Shown one piece after another: positions 36,031 through 44,863 of a DNA stretch of 64,000 bases. Origin of the DNA: Streptomyces formicae (GTDB taxonomy: Bacteria; Actinomycetota; Actinomycetes; Streptomycetales; Streptomycetaceae); NCBI RefSeq assembly GCF_002556545.1, contig NZ_CP022685.1, forward strand, positions 5,620,001 to 5,684,000, given 5' to 3'. The translations under genes were made by a program, and so were the position numbers. The notes beneath the pieces are model-generated. The model saw nothing but the letters and a program-made list of their open reading frames with translations. It made no database searches and was not told the origin of the DNA. Each line of letters starts with the position of its first letter. The stretch's first letter is position 1.

Positions 36031-37686
36031 GTGAATCAGATGCAGGGCCTGCTCCTCGCGGGCCGCTACCGACTCGGTGAGTCCATCGGCCGCGGTGGCA
36101 TGGGACGGGTGTGGCGCGCGCAGGACGAGGTGCTGCACCGTGCCGTCGCCGTCAAGGAACTGACGGCCGCGCAGTTCGTGCAGGAGGCCGACCGCGCGGT
36201 CCTCTTCGCGCGCACCCAGACGGAGGCGCGGGCCGCCGCCCGGATCAACCACCCCGCGGTCGTCACCGTCCACGACGTGGTGCAGTACGACGACCGGCCC
36301 TGGATCGTGATGGAGCTGGTCGTGGGCCGCTCGCTGGCGGACGCGGTCAAGGACGACGGCCGCGTCGACCCCGTCGAGGCCGCCCGCATCGGCCTGTGGA
36401 CCCTGAAGGCCCTGCGCGCCGCGCACGCCGCGGGAGTCCTGCACCGCGACGTCAAGCCCGGCAACGTCCTGCTCGCCGACGACCGGCGCATCCTGCTCAC
36501 CGACTTCGGGATCGCCGCGATCGAGGGAGACTCGACGATCACGCGGACCGGCGAGGTCGTGGGCTCCGTCGACTACCTGGCGCCCGAGCGGGTCAGCGGC
36601 GCCAACCCGGGCCCCGCGTCCGACCTGTGGGCGCTCGGCGCCACCCTGTACACGGCGGTCCAGGGCACCTCCCCGTTCCGGCGCACCTCGCCGCTCGGCA
36701 CCATGCAGGCCGTGGTCACCGAGGAGCCGGAGCCGCCCGAGCACGCGGGAGCGCTCGCGCCGATCATCAGCGCGCTCCTGAGCAAGGACCCGGCGGCCAG
36801 GCCGAGCGCGGAGGACGCCGAGGCGATGCTGGCCGAGGCCGCGGAGGGGCGCAGGCCCCAGCAGGCGCAGGCGTACGTGCCGACGCAGGTGCATCCGTCC
36901 GGCGGGACGTACGGGCAGGGGCAGGGGCAGGGGCAGGCACAGGCGCAGAACGCGTACGGGCAGGGGCAGACGCCCACCGCGTACGGGCAGGGGCACACCT
37001 CGACCGCGCATCCGCAGCAGCACCAGGGCCACGGGCACACCACCGTCGGCGGCGCGCCCGCCACCGGTTCCGCGCGTGAGCGCCGCCGCTGGCCCGCGCG
37101 CATCGCCCTCGTCGTGGTGGCCGCGCTGCTCGGCGGCGCCGGTGTCTTCGGCTATCTGCACTACGCGGACCAGGGTTCGGACAAGGCGACGGGGAACAAC
37201 GACCCGGGTACGGCGGTGGGCGGCATCCCCAAGAGCTGGAAGCGGGTGAACGACCCGGAGGGCTTCAGCCTGCGGCTGCCCAAGAACTGGAAGCGCGAGG
37301 TCAACGGCAACCAGATCGACTACACGCCCGACGGCGGCCGCCGTTTCCTGCGCATCGGCGTCGACAAGAAGCCGACGTTCGACAGCCCCTACACGCACCA
37401 GGTGGCCCTGGAGAAGGGGCTGGAGGGCAAGCTCCCCGAGTACAAGCGGCTCGATCTGAACTCCAACACCTTCCGCGAACGTCCCGGCGCGCTGTGGCAG
37501 TTCAGCTGGACGGCGGGCGCCAACGACACGACCGCGGGGCCGCGCAGGGCCATCTCGCAGAACTACGTCAGCCGGGACGGCGTCGAGTACGCGATCTACA
37601 TGTCGGCGCCCGCCCAGGGCTGGGACACCACCCGGGAGCAGTTCGACGCGATGCTGCAAGGGTGGCAGGAGCGCAAGGTGAACTGA
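36031..37686 (+). CDS. Transmembrane Ser/Thr protein kinase, array member 3
   Basis: 551 residues from GTG 36031, with GGGGGAAC before it; the frame opens earlier but the shorter start fits. The kinase domain is at about 11-275: GRGGMGRVWRAQDEVLHR, Lys42, HRDVKPGN (Asp140), DFG Asp158 and GSVDYLAPERVSG. A Gln/Gly-rich linker with repeated YGQGQ words (about 290-330) and a His-rich stretch come next. One membrane helix lies at 354-376 (IALVVVAALLGGAGVFGYLH). The outer domain (396-551) contains GFSLRLPKNWKRE and ALWQFSWTAGAN. Catalytically complete. Confidence 0.9.
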   Translation: MNQMQGLLLAGRYRLGESIGRGGMGRVWRAQDEVLHRAVAVKELTAAQFVQEADRAVLFARTQTEARAAARINHPAVVTVHDVVQYDDRPWIVMELVVGRSLADAVKDDGRVDPVEAARIGLWTLKALRAAHAAGVLHRDVKPGNVLLADDRRILLTDFGIAAIEGDSTITRTGEVVGSVDYLAPERVSGANPGPASDLWALGATLYTAVQGTSPFRRTSPLGTMQAVVTEEPEPPEHAGALAPIISALLSKDPAARPSAEDAEAMLAEAAEGRRPQQAQAYVPTQVHPSGGTYGQGQGQGQAQAQNAYGQGQTPTAYGQGHTSTAHPQQHQGHGHTTVGGAPATGSARERRRWPARIALVVVAALLGGAGVFGYLHYADQGSDKATGNNDPGTAVGGIPKSWKRVNDPEGFSLRLPKNWKREVNGNQIDYTPDGGRRFLRIGVDKKPTFDSPYTHQVALEKGLEGKLPEYKRLDLNSNTFRERPGALWQFSWTAGANDTTAGPRRAISQNYVSRDGVEYAIYMSAPAQGWDTTREQFDAMLQGWQERKVN

Positions 37687-37755
37687 GCGGCCGGATCAGG
37701 CCCGCGGCGCGCTTCACCCCATTCCGTTCGCACACGTGTGGGGCATGATGGCCGC

Positions 37756-39384
37756 ATGGGGAGCCTGGGAGACCACGCGGGCGAGGGCGCCGGTGGCGGC
37801 AACGCCCGTGTGATCGCGGGGCGTTACCGGCTCGAGGCGCGGCTCGGCCGGGGCGGCATGGGGGTCGTGTGGCGCGCCACCGATCTGCTCCTGGGGCGCC
37901 AGGTCGCCGTCAAGGAGCTGGACCGCGACGAGACGCTCTCCGACACCGACGCGGAGCAGCGCGAGCGGACCCTGCGCGAGGCGCGGGCGGTCGCCCAGCT
38001 GCGGCATCCGCACATCGTGGTCGTCCACGACGTCGTCGTACAGGACGAACAGCCCTACATCGTCATGGAGTTGATCGAGGGCGGCTCGCTGGCGGGCCGG
38101 CTCGCGCGGGGCGGGCCGCTGGACGCGCACGCCGTCGCCCGGATGGGCATCGACCTGCTCGGCGCCCTGCGCGCCGCGCACGACGCGGGCGTCCTGCACC
38201 GCGACCTCAAGCCCGCCAACGTCCTGCTCGAACAGGACACCGGGCGCGTGGTCCTCACCGACTTCGGGATCGCGCAGGTCACCGGGGCGACGACGCTCAC
38301 CGAGGTCGGATCGTTCGTGGGCTCGCCCGAGTACACCGCGCCCGAGCGGATGGCGGGGGAGCGGACGGGGCCCGAGTCCGACCTGTGGTCGCTCGGCGCG
38401 CTCCTGGCCACCGCGCTCGCCGGTGAGTCGCCGTTCCGCCGCGACTCGATCGGCGGCGTCCTGCACGCCGTCGTCTACGACGAGATCCGCCCGCCGGCCG
38501 CCGTCGCGCCCCTGCTGCCCGTCGTGCTCGGCCTGCTCGACCGCGATCCGGTGCGGCGGCTCGACACGGACGAGGCGGAGCGGCTGCTCGTGGCGTACGT
38601 CGAGACGGGGCGGATGCCCGCGTCGCCGCGGGAGGGCCCGGGGCCCGGCAGGAACGTTCTGCCGGGGCGCGGCGGTTACTCACCCACGCAGCGCGACCTG
38701 CCCGCGGGGGCGCGGCCGCCCGTCGCGGGGCACTCGGCGGGCCGACGGGGGCACGGGCGGGCCGTGCTGATCGCGGCCGCGCTGGTGGCGGCCGTCGCGG
38801 GGGCCGGGGTCGCCACCGCCGCGCTCCTGATGGGCCGGGACGACGGCGGGGGCACGACGCCGCCCAACTCGGCGACGGTGACCGGCCACCCGGCGCCCAC
38901 CGTCACCGTGACCACCCCCACCGCGCGCCCCTCGACGCCCGAGGCGCCCGACGACTACCACGTCGTCAAGGACCCCAAGGGCTTCACGCTCGCCGTCCCC
39001 GACCGCTTCCGGCGCGAGGTGGACGGGCCCCGCGTCTTCTACGTCTCGCCGGGCGGCACCTACCGCATCGGCGTCAAGGAGTCGGCCACCGAGCCCGGCG
39101 GCCCGCTCGCCGTGCAGCGCCGCTCGGCCGCGAAGGGCCCGCGGAACAACCCCGGTTACCGCGATGGACAGGTCACGGAGGCCACGCACAACGGCAGGCC
39201 CGCCGCCCTGTGGGAGTTCACCTGGGACGGCTTCACGGCGGCGGAGGGCGCCCGCCACACGTACGACCTGTGCTGGGAGGAGGGCGGCCGGATGTACGAC
39301 GTGTGGGTCTCGGCGCCGGTCGGGGACGCGGAGGAGGCGCGGCGCTACTTCGACACGGCGGTCGACACGTTCGTACGCCGGTGA
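37756..39384 (+). CDS. Transmembrane Ser/Thr protein kinase, array member 4
   Basis: 542 residues from ATG 37756; a GTG six codons earlier is an alternative. Neither has a strong ribosome site. Kinase domain: GRGGMGVVWRATDLLLGR, Lys53 in VAVKEL, HRDLKPAN (Asp150), DFG Asp169, GSPEYTAPERMAGE. A short Gly/Pro/Arg linker, a membrane helix (335-357, AVLIAAALVAAVAGAGVATA) and a Thr/Pro/Val stalk follow. The outer domain (398-542) has GFTLAVPDRFRRE and AALWEFTWDGF. This matches the WxFxW spacing of member 3's outer domain, so the two are close paralogues. Confidence 0.9.
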   Translation: MGSLGDHAGEGAGGGNARVIAGRYRLEARLGRGGMGVVWRATDLLLGRQVAVKELDRDETLSDTDAEQRERTLREARAVAQLRHPHIVVVHDVVVQDEQPYIVMELIEGGSLAGRLARGGPLDAHAVARMGIDLLGALRAAHDAGVLHRDLKPANVLLEQDTGRVVLTDFGIAQVTGATTLTEVGSFVGSPEYTAPERMAGERTGPESDLWSLGALLATALAGESPFRRDSIGGVLHAVVYDEIRPPAAVAPLLPVVLGLLDRDPVRRLDTDEAERLLVAYVETGRMPASPREGPGPGRNVLPGRGGYSPTQRDLPAGARPPVAGHSAGRRGHGRAVLIAAALVAAVAGAGVATAALLMGRDDGGGTTPPNSATVTGHPAPTVTVTTPTARPSTPEAPDDYHVVKDPKGFTLAVPDRFRREVDGPRVFYVSPGGTYRIGVKESATEPGGPLAVQRRSAAKGPRNNPGYRDGQVTEATHNGRPAALWEFTWDGFTAAEGARHTYDLCWEEGGRMYDVWVSAPVGDAEEARRYFDTAVDTFVRR

Positions 39385-39501
39385 GGCGTGGTGGCCGTAC
39401 GCCGCCGACGTGCCGCCGACGTGCCGTCGCGTGCATCACCCCGGTCACAAGTGGGCTTCCCGGCTGGAAACCGGTGTGCCCGGCAAGGTACTCATGAGGG
39501 C

Positions 39502-41262
39502 ATGAGTAACAACGGGGGAGCACCGCACGGCCCGAACGATCCCACCAGCTTCGGGCTGCGTCCGCCGCAGCAGTCGGGCGTACCGGGGCAGGCGGGGCAG
39601 CCCGGTCAGGCGGGGCAGCACGGTGGGGTCGTCCCCGGCAACCCGTACGCGCAGTCCGCGCAGTCCGCGCAGGCACCCGCCGTCACACAGGTCTCCTCCC
39701 CGTACGGCGAATCCTCGTACGCCCAGCCCGCCCGGGCCGTGCCCGACCAGCAGGTCGGCGCGGCGGAGCCGGGTGCGGGGCGGCTCGTCGCGGGGCGCTA
39801 CCGGCTGCTCTCCAAGCTCGGCCACGGCGGCATGGGCACGGTGTGGCGCGCCAAAGACGAGACGGTGGACCGCGAGGTCGCCGTGAAGGAGCCGCGTCTC
39901 CCCGACCACCTGCCCGAGCGCGAGCGCGCCAACGCCTTCGAGCGGATGCGCCGCGAGGCGCGCGCCGCGGCCAGGCTCGACCACCCGTCCGTGGTCAACG
40001 TCCATGACGTGGCCGTCGAGGACGGGCAGCCCTGGATCGTCATGGAGCTGGTGCGGGGCCGTTCGCTCGGCGCCGTGCTCCAGGAGGGCACGCTCGGCGC
40101 CCGCGAGGCCGCCCGCGTCGGACGCGACGTCCTGAACGCCCTGGACGCCGCGCACCAGGCGGGCATCCTGCACCGCGACGTGAAGCCGGACAACGTGATG
40201 CTCGGCAACCACGACCGCGTGGTCCTCACCGACTTCGGCATCGCCCAGATCGAGGGCGAGACCAATCTGACGGACACCGGCGGCTTCGTCGGCTCGCCCG
40301 AATTCATCGCGCCGGAACGGGTGTTGGGGCAGCGCCCGGGACCGGCCTCCGACCTCTGGTCGCTGGGCGTCGTCCTGTACGCGGCCACGGAGGGCGTCTC
40401 GCCCTTCCGCCGCAGCAACACCCCCGCGACGCTCCAGTCGGTCCTGAACGCGACGCCCGCGCCGCCCGCCTCGGACTCCGGGCCGCTGGCCGAGGCGATC
40501 AACCGCCTGCTGGCCAAGGACCCCGCGCAGCGGCCGAACGCCGCGCAGGTCCGCGCCCTCCTGGAGGAGGCGGCCGATCCTCCGCAGGCCGCTCCGACGC
40601 AGTTCGTCCCGACCGGCGACGCCGGGAGCGGCCGCAAGGGTCTCGTCCTCGGCCGCAAGACGCTGATCGGCATCGGCGCGGTGGTCGTCGCGGCGGCCGT
40701 GGCGGCGTACCTGGTCGTCGCGGACCCGTTCGCGGGGTCGCTGCCCGACGCATGGAAGAAGCAGGAGGCGAAGGGGCTCGGCGCGACCGTCGCGGTGCCC
40801 GACGGCTACCAGGTCTCCAGGCCCGAGGCCGACGACGACAAGCACTGGGTCCAGTACACCGACTGGAGCGGCGAGATCTGGGTCAACCTGACCCTGCTCA
40901 AGAAGTCCGAGGACGCCAGCGGCGAGATCGCGGGGACGGCGGCCGCCGAGATGTACGACGACGACGCCGAGTTCAAGGCGTCCGGCAAGTACGACCTGGG
41001 CATGGCCCCCGAACCCGCGCCGAGGACCGACCCCGCGGAGACCGACTACCAGGGCAAGAAGGCCGCGGAGAACACCGTCGTGTACTCCACCACGGACAGC
41101 CAGAACCCGCGCCCGCGCGAGCTCAAGGGCTTCTACTACAAGACCACGGCCGGTGACATGTACAAGCTGGTCATCAGCTACCCGGGCAAGGGCGACTTCA
41201 CCGACCGGGGCCGTGAGGTCGCGAAGACCGCCATCGAGAATCTGGAGATCGACAAGGTCTGA
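39502..41262 (+). CDS. Transmembrane Ser/Thr protein kinase, array member 5
   Basis: 586 residues from ATG 39502. Unlike the others it has a disordered Gln/Gly/Pro-rich N-terminal tail of about 95 residues (GVPGQAGQPGQAGQHGG) before the kinase domain. The kinase has GHGGMGTVWRAKDETVDR, Lys129, HRDVKPDN (Asp226), DFG Asp244 and GSPEFIAPERVLG. A short linker, a membrane helix (387-408, IGIGAVVVAAAVAAYLVVAD) and an outer domain (414-586, GATVAVPDGYQVS, GEIWVNLTLLKK) follow. Its stop overlaps the next start as TGATG, so members 5 and 6 are translationally coupled. Confidence 0.9.
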   Translation: MSNNGGAPHGPNDPTSFGLRPPQQSGVPGQAGQPGQAGQHGGVVPGNPYAQSAQSAQAPAVTQVSSPYGESSYAQPARAVPDQQVGAAEPGAGRLVAGRYRLLSKLGHGGMGTVWRAKDETVDREVAVKEPRLPDHLPERERANAFERMRREARAAARLDHPSVVNVHDVAVEDGQPWIVMELVRGRSLGAVLQEGTLGAREAARVGRDVLNALDAAHQAGILHRDVKPDNVMLGNHDRVVLTDFGIAQIEGETNLTDTGGFVGSPEFIAPERVLGQRPGPASDLWSLGVVLYAATEGVSPFRRSNTPATLQSVLNATPAPPASDSGPLAEAINRLLAKDPAQRPNAAQVRALLEEAADPPQAAPTQFVPTGDAGSGRKGLVLGRKTLIGIGAVVVAAAVAAYLVVADPFAGSLPDAWKKQEAKGLGATVAVPDGYQVSRPEADDDKHWVQYTDWSGEIWVNLTLLKKSEDASGEIAGTAAAEMYDDDAEFKASGKYDLGMAPEPAPRTDPAETDYQGKKAAENTVVYSTTDSQNPRPRELKGFYYKTTAGDMYKLVISYPGKGDFTDRGREVAKTAIENLEIDKV

Positions 41263-43025
41263 TGAGCGCCGACGGGGGAATGCGGGACGGTCGGGGCCGG
41301 GAGGGCACCGGCGCCGACGGCCGTCTGATCGGCGGCCGTTACCGCCTCGCGGAGCGCATCGGCTCCGGGGGCATGGGCACGGTGTGGCGTGCCGTCGACG
41401 AGCTGGTCGGCAGGGACGTCGCGGTCAAGCAGCCGCGGCTGCCCGGGGATCCGCACGACGCGATGGTGCGGCGGATCTACGCCAGGCTGCACCGGGAGGC
41501 CCGCGCTGCCGCGAGCGTGGACCATCCGGCCGCGGTCACCATCCACGACGTGGTCCTGGAGGACGGGCTGCCGTGGATCGTCATGGAGCTGATCCGCGGC
41601 GAGTCCCTGCACGAGGTGCTCCAGCGGGAGGCCCTGCCGCCCGAGGAGTCGGCCCGCATCGGGCTCGCGGTCGTCGGCGCGCTGGCCGCGGCGCACGCGC
41701 AGGGCATCGTGCACCGCGACGTGAAGCCCGCCAACGTCCTCATCGGCACGCACGGCCGCGTCGTCCTCACCGACTTCGGCATCGCGCACATCAAGGGCGA
41801 GGAGTCGCTCACGGTGAGCGGCGAGTTCGTCGGCTCCCTCGAATTCATCGCGCCCGAACGGATGTCGGGGCGCGGCGCGGGCCCCGAGTCCGACCTGTGG
41901 TCCCTCGGTGTGCTCCTCTACGCGGCCGTCGAGGGCTGGTCCCCCTTCCGCCGTACGACGATGGAGTCCACGCTCGCCGCGGTCCTCTCCGCGCAGGCGC
42001 CGCCGCCGGAGCGGGCCGGGGAACTGGGTCCGCTGATCGAGCGGTTGCTGACCAAGGACCCGGACCTCAGGCCCGGCGCGGCCGAGGTCGCGGCGGCGCT
42101 GGAGGCGGTGGCGGAGGGACGCTCGCTGCCGGATCCGGTCGAGCAGGTGCCCGCGCAGGACCCGTCGGGGATGCGGGAGTTGTCGGACGACGTGGGGACG
42201 CTGCGGATGTCGCGGCGGCAGGGGCGGCGGCCGGGGGACGACTCCGAGCCCGGCGTCCCGGACCCCGCTCCCGCTCCTGCGCCTGCTCCCGCGTCCGCTC
42301 CTGCGCCTGCTCCCGCGTCCAAGCCCCGCCGCACCTCCGCCCTGCTGGCCGCCGCGCTCGCCGGGGCGCTCCTGGTGGGCGGCGGTGTGTGGCTCGGTGT
42401 GTCCGTGGGCGGTGGTGACACCTCGTACGACGAGGGGGTGGAGGGAGCGCCGCCGGGAAGCGTCGACGCGCCCCACGACATCCCTGACGACCCCTCGGGC
42501 GCCGAGAAGCCCCCCGCCAAGAAGCCCACGGCGTGGAAGACCCGCCCCGAGGACAAGCTCGACGCGGAGATCTCCGTACCCACCACGTACAAGGTCTTCG
42601 CGCGCGAGGACAGCGACGCCGACCACGCGCGGCTCGCGGCCCGCCTGGTGGTCTACAGCCCCTCCGAGGGGAGCCTGCTGCAAGTGCGGCTGACCAAGGA
42701 GGACGCGGCGTCGACACCCGCCATGACCTGGGCGAAGCAGGAGGCGTCGGTCTGGCGCGACAACGACACGGGCGCCCGCACGAACTACACCAAGACCTCC
42801 TTCCACGGCTACGACGCGGCGATCGCCGACACGACGTACGACGACGGCACCGCGACCCGCTGCATGCAGCTCATGATCATCACGGCCGACCAGGAGTTCT
42901 ACGAGCTGCGCGTGGACATGCCCAAGGGGACGCGGGAGGAGCGCGAGGGCACCGCGCTCTTCAAGGGAGTGCGCGAACGCCTCAAGATCGGAAAGGACAT
43001 GACCGGCTCCGCGGAGGGCTCCTGA
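41262..43025 (+). CDS. Transmembrane Ser/Thr protein kinase, array member 6
   Basis: 587 residues from ATG 41262, overlapping member 5 by one base. Kinase domain: GSGGMGTVWRAVDELVGR, Lys56 in VAVKQP, HRDVKPAN (Asp153), DFG Asp171 and GSLEFIAPERMSG, closest by eye to member 5. A linker with a repeated PAPAPAPAPASAPAP stretch and a membrane helix (358-381, [20 protein letters not shown]) come next. An acidic stalk leads to an outer domain (423-587) with AEISVPTTYKVF and EGSLLQVRLTKED. Catalytically complete. Last gene of the array; a 146-base gap follows. Confidence 0.9.
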   Translation: MSADGGMRDGRGREGTGADGRLIGGRYRLAERIGSGGMGTVWRAVDELVGRDVAVKQPRLPGDPHDAMVRRIYARLHREARAAASVDHPAAVTIHDVVLEDGLPWIVMELIRGESLHEVLQREALPPEESARIGLAVVGALAAAHAQGIVHRDVKPANVLIGTHGRVVLTDFGIAHIKGEESLTVSGEFVGSLEFIAPERMSGRGAGPESDLWSLGVLLYAAVEGWSPFRRTTMESTLAAVLSAQAPPPERAGELGPLIERLLTKDPDLRPGAAEVAAALEAVAEGRSLPDPVEQVPAQDPSGMRELSDDVGTLRMSRRQGRRPGDDSEPGVPDPAPAPAPAPASAPAPAPASKPRRTSALLAAALAGALLVGGGVWLGVSVGGGDTSYDEGVEGAPPGSVDAPHDIPDDPSGAEKPPAKKPTAWKTRPEDKLDAEISVPTTYKVFAREDSDADHARLAARLVVYSPSEGSLLQVRLTKEDAASTPAMTWAKQEASVWRDNDTGARTNYTKTSFHGYDAAIADTTYDDGTATRCMQLMIITADQEFYELRVDMPKGTREEREGTALFKGVRERLKIGKDMTGSAEGS

Positions 43026-43171
43026 AATTGCCGTGAGGTCGGGCCGCATACCGTGACAACGCGCTGATCAGCGGCTTTGCCGCCAGCAATCACTGGCGCC
43101 GTGTGCGTGAGTGGTGAAGGCCCATTACCGATGGGTACCCAAAAGCCTGACGTGGGCCTAGTCTCACGAGC

Positions 43172-44788
43172 ATGACGGACTCGCAGGCCACCGCAGCGCC
43201 CCTCGGAACGAACCCGACAGCCCCGGCTCCCGAAGGCGCGCGCACCGCCGCCGACGTGGTCACGCCCGAGCTGATCGCCCAGCTCACGCGTGACGTCATA
43301 GGTTCGGGGCGCACGGCCAACCACACGCCGCTCACCGGCGAGAAGCTGGCCGACCTGCCCGAGTCCACCCCCGAGGACGTGGCCACCGCCTTCGAGCGGG
43401 CCCGTACGGCCCAGATCGCCTGGGCGCGGACCCCCGTCAGGCAGCGCGCCGCCGTCCTGCTCCGCTTCCACGACCTGGTGCTCCAGCGCCAGGCCGAGGT
43501 GCTCGACCTGATCCAGCTGGAGACCGGCAAGGCCCGGCTGCACGCGCACGAGGAGATCCAGGCCGTCGCGGTCGCCGCCCGGCACTACGGCCGCAAGGCC
43601 CCCTCGTACCTGAGCCCCAAGCGGCACACCGGCGTCGTCCCGACCCTCACCAAGGTCACCGAGAACCGCCAGCCGCGCGGCGTCGTCGGACAGATCGCCC
43701 CCTGGAACTACCCCTTCGAGCTGTCCATCGGCGACGCGCTGCCCGCCCTCGTCGCGGGCAACGCGCTCGTGATGAAGCCCGACACCGAGACCTGCCTGAC
43801 CGCCCTGTGGGCCCGCGACCTGATCATCGAGGCCGGACTGCCCTCCGAGGTCTTCCAGGTCGTCCTCGGCGAGGGCCCGGTCGTGGGCCCCGAGCTCGTC
43901 AAGCACGCCGACTACGTCTCCTTCACCGGCTCCACCCGCACCGGACGCGAGGTCGCCCAGGGCGCCGCGGCCCGCCTGGTCGGCGTCTCACTCGAACTCG
44001 GCGGCAAGAACGCCATGTTGGTCCTGCACGACGCCGATGTCGACAAGGCCGCGGCGGGCGCGGTGCGGGCCTGCTTCTCGTCCGCGGGCCAGCTGTGCAT
44101 CTCCATCGAACGCCTCTACGTCCACGAGTCGATCGCCGACCGGTTCGTCGAGCGCTTCGCCGAGCGCACGAAGGCCATGCGGCTGGGCACGTCCCTCACG
44201 TACGGCGCCGACATGGGCTCCCTCGTCGGCGAGCGGCAGCTGGAGACCGTCACCCGGCACGTCGACGAGGCCGTCGCCAAGGGCGCCACGCTCGTCGCGG
44301 GCGGCGTCGCCCGCCCCGACATCGGCCCCTACTTCTTCGAGCCGACCATCCTGGACGGCGTCGAGGCCCCGATGTCCGTCTGCAACGAGGAGACCTTCGG
44401 CCCGGTCGTCTCCATCTACCGCTTCACGGACGAGAACGAGGCGGTCGAGCTCGCCAACGCCACGTCGTACGGCCTGAATTCCTCGGTCTGGACGAAGGAC
44501 GGCAGGCGCGGCCGCCAGGTCGCCGCCCGGCTCCGCACCGGCACCGTCAACGTCAACGAGGGCTACGCGCCCGCGTACGGCAGCGTGCAGTCCCCGATGG
44601 GCGGCATGAAGGAATCGGGCCTCGGCCGCAGGCACGGCTCCGAGGGCATCCTCAAGTACACCGAGGCGCAGACCGTCGCCACCCAGCGGATCATGCCGCT
44701 CGCACCCTCCTTCGGCCTGGACGACGAGAAGTACGCGGCGTTCATGAGCACGAGCTTGAAGGTCATGAAGGCGTTCCGCTTGCGCTAG
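43172..44788 (+). CDS. Succinate-semialdehyde dehydrogenase [NADP+]
   Basis: 538 residues from ATG 43172, with TAGTCT 17 bases before it as a likely -10 box. Aldehyde dehydrogenase family: QIAPWNYPFELSIGDALPAL, SFTGSTRTGREVAQ, general base Glu in VSLELGGKNAML, nucleophile Cys309 in SSAGQLCISIERL, EETFGPVVSIYRF. Closest in pattern to the GabD2-type succinate-semialdehyde dehydrogenases of actinobacteria, which close the GABA shunt or a TCA bypass. Family is certain; substrate assignment is from resemblance. Confidence 0.88.
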   Translation: MTDSQATAAPLGTNPTAPAPEGARTAADVVTPELIAQLTRDVIGSGRTANHTPLTGEKLADLPESTPEDVATAFERARTAQIAWARTPVRQRAAVLLRFHDLVLQRQAEVLDLIQLETGKARLHAHEEIQAVAVAARHYGRKAPSYLSPKRHTGVVPTLTKVTENRQPRGVVGQIAPWNYPFELSIGDALPALVAGNALVMKPDTETCLTALWARDLIIEAGLPSEVFQVVLGEGPVVGPELVKHADYVSFTGSTRTGREVAQGAAARLVGVSLELGGKNAMLVLHDADVDKAAAGAVRACFSSAGQLCISIERLYVHESIADRFVERFAERTKAMRLGTSLTYGADMGSLVGERQLETVTRHVDEAVAKGATLVAGGVARPDIGPYFFEPTILDGVEAPMSVCNEETFGPVVSIYRFTDENEAVELANATSYGLNSSVWTKDGRRGRQVAARLRTGTVNVNEGYAPAYGSVQSPMGGMKESGLGRRHGSEGILKYTEAQTVATQRIMPLAPSFGLDDEKYAAFMSTSLKVMKAFRLR

Positions 44789-44795
44789 CAGCGCC

Positions 44796-44830
44796 CCGCG
44801 AGAGGCGCGGGGAACTGCGCGAGCGACCAC
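44796..44830. repeat. CGCGCAGTTCCCCGCGCC repeat copy, inverted
   Basis: CCCCGCGAGAGGCGCGGGGA followed by ACTGCGCGAGCGACCAC lies just after the aldehyde dehydrogenase stop. Its GCGCGGGGAACTGCGCG core is the reverse complement of the element at 14355 and 19434. It can form a CCCCGCG / CGCGGGG type stem and may terminate transcription ahead of the next gene. Confidence 0.65.
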
Positions 44831-44863
44831 AGTCGGCCCGCGGGAATCGAACGAGGAGAGTCA

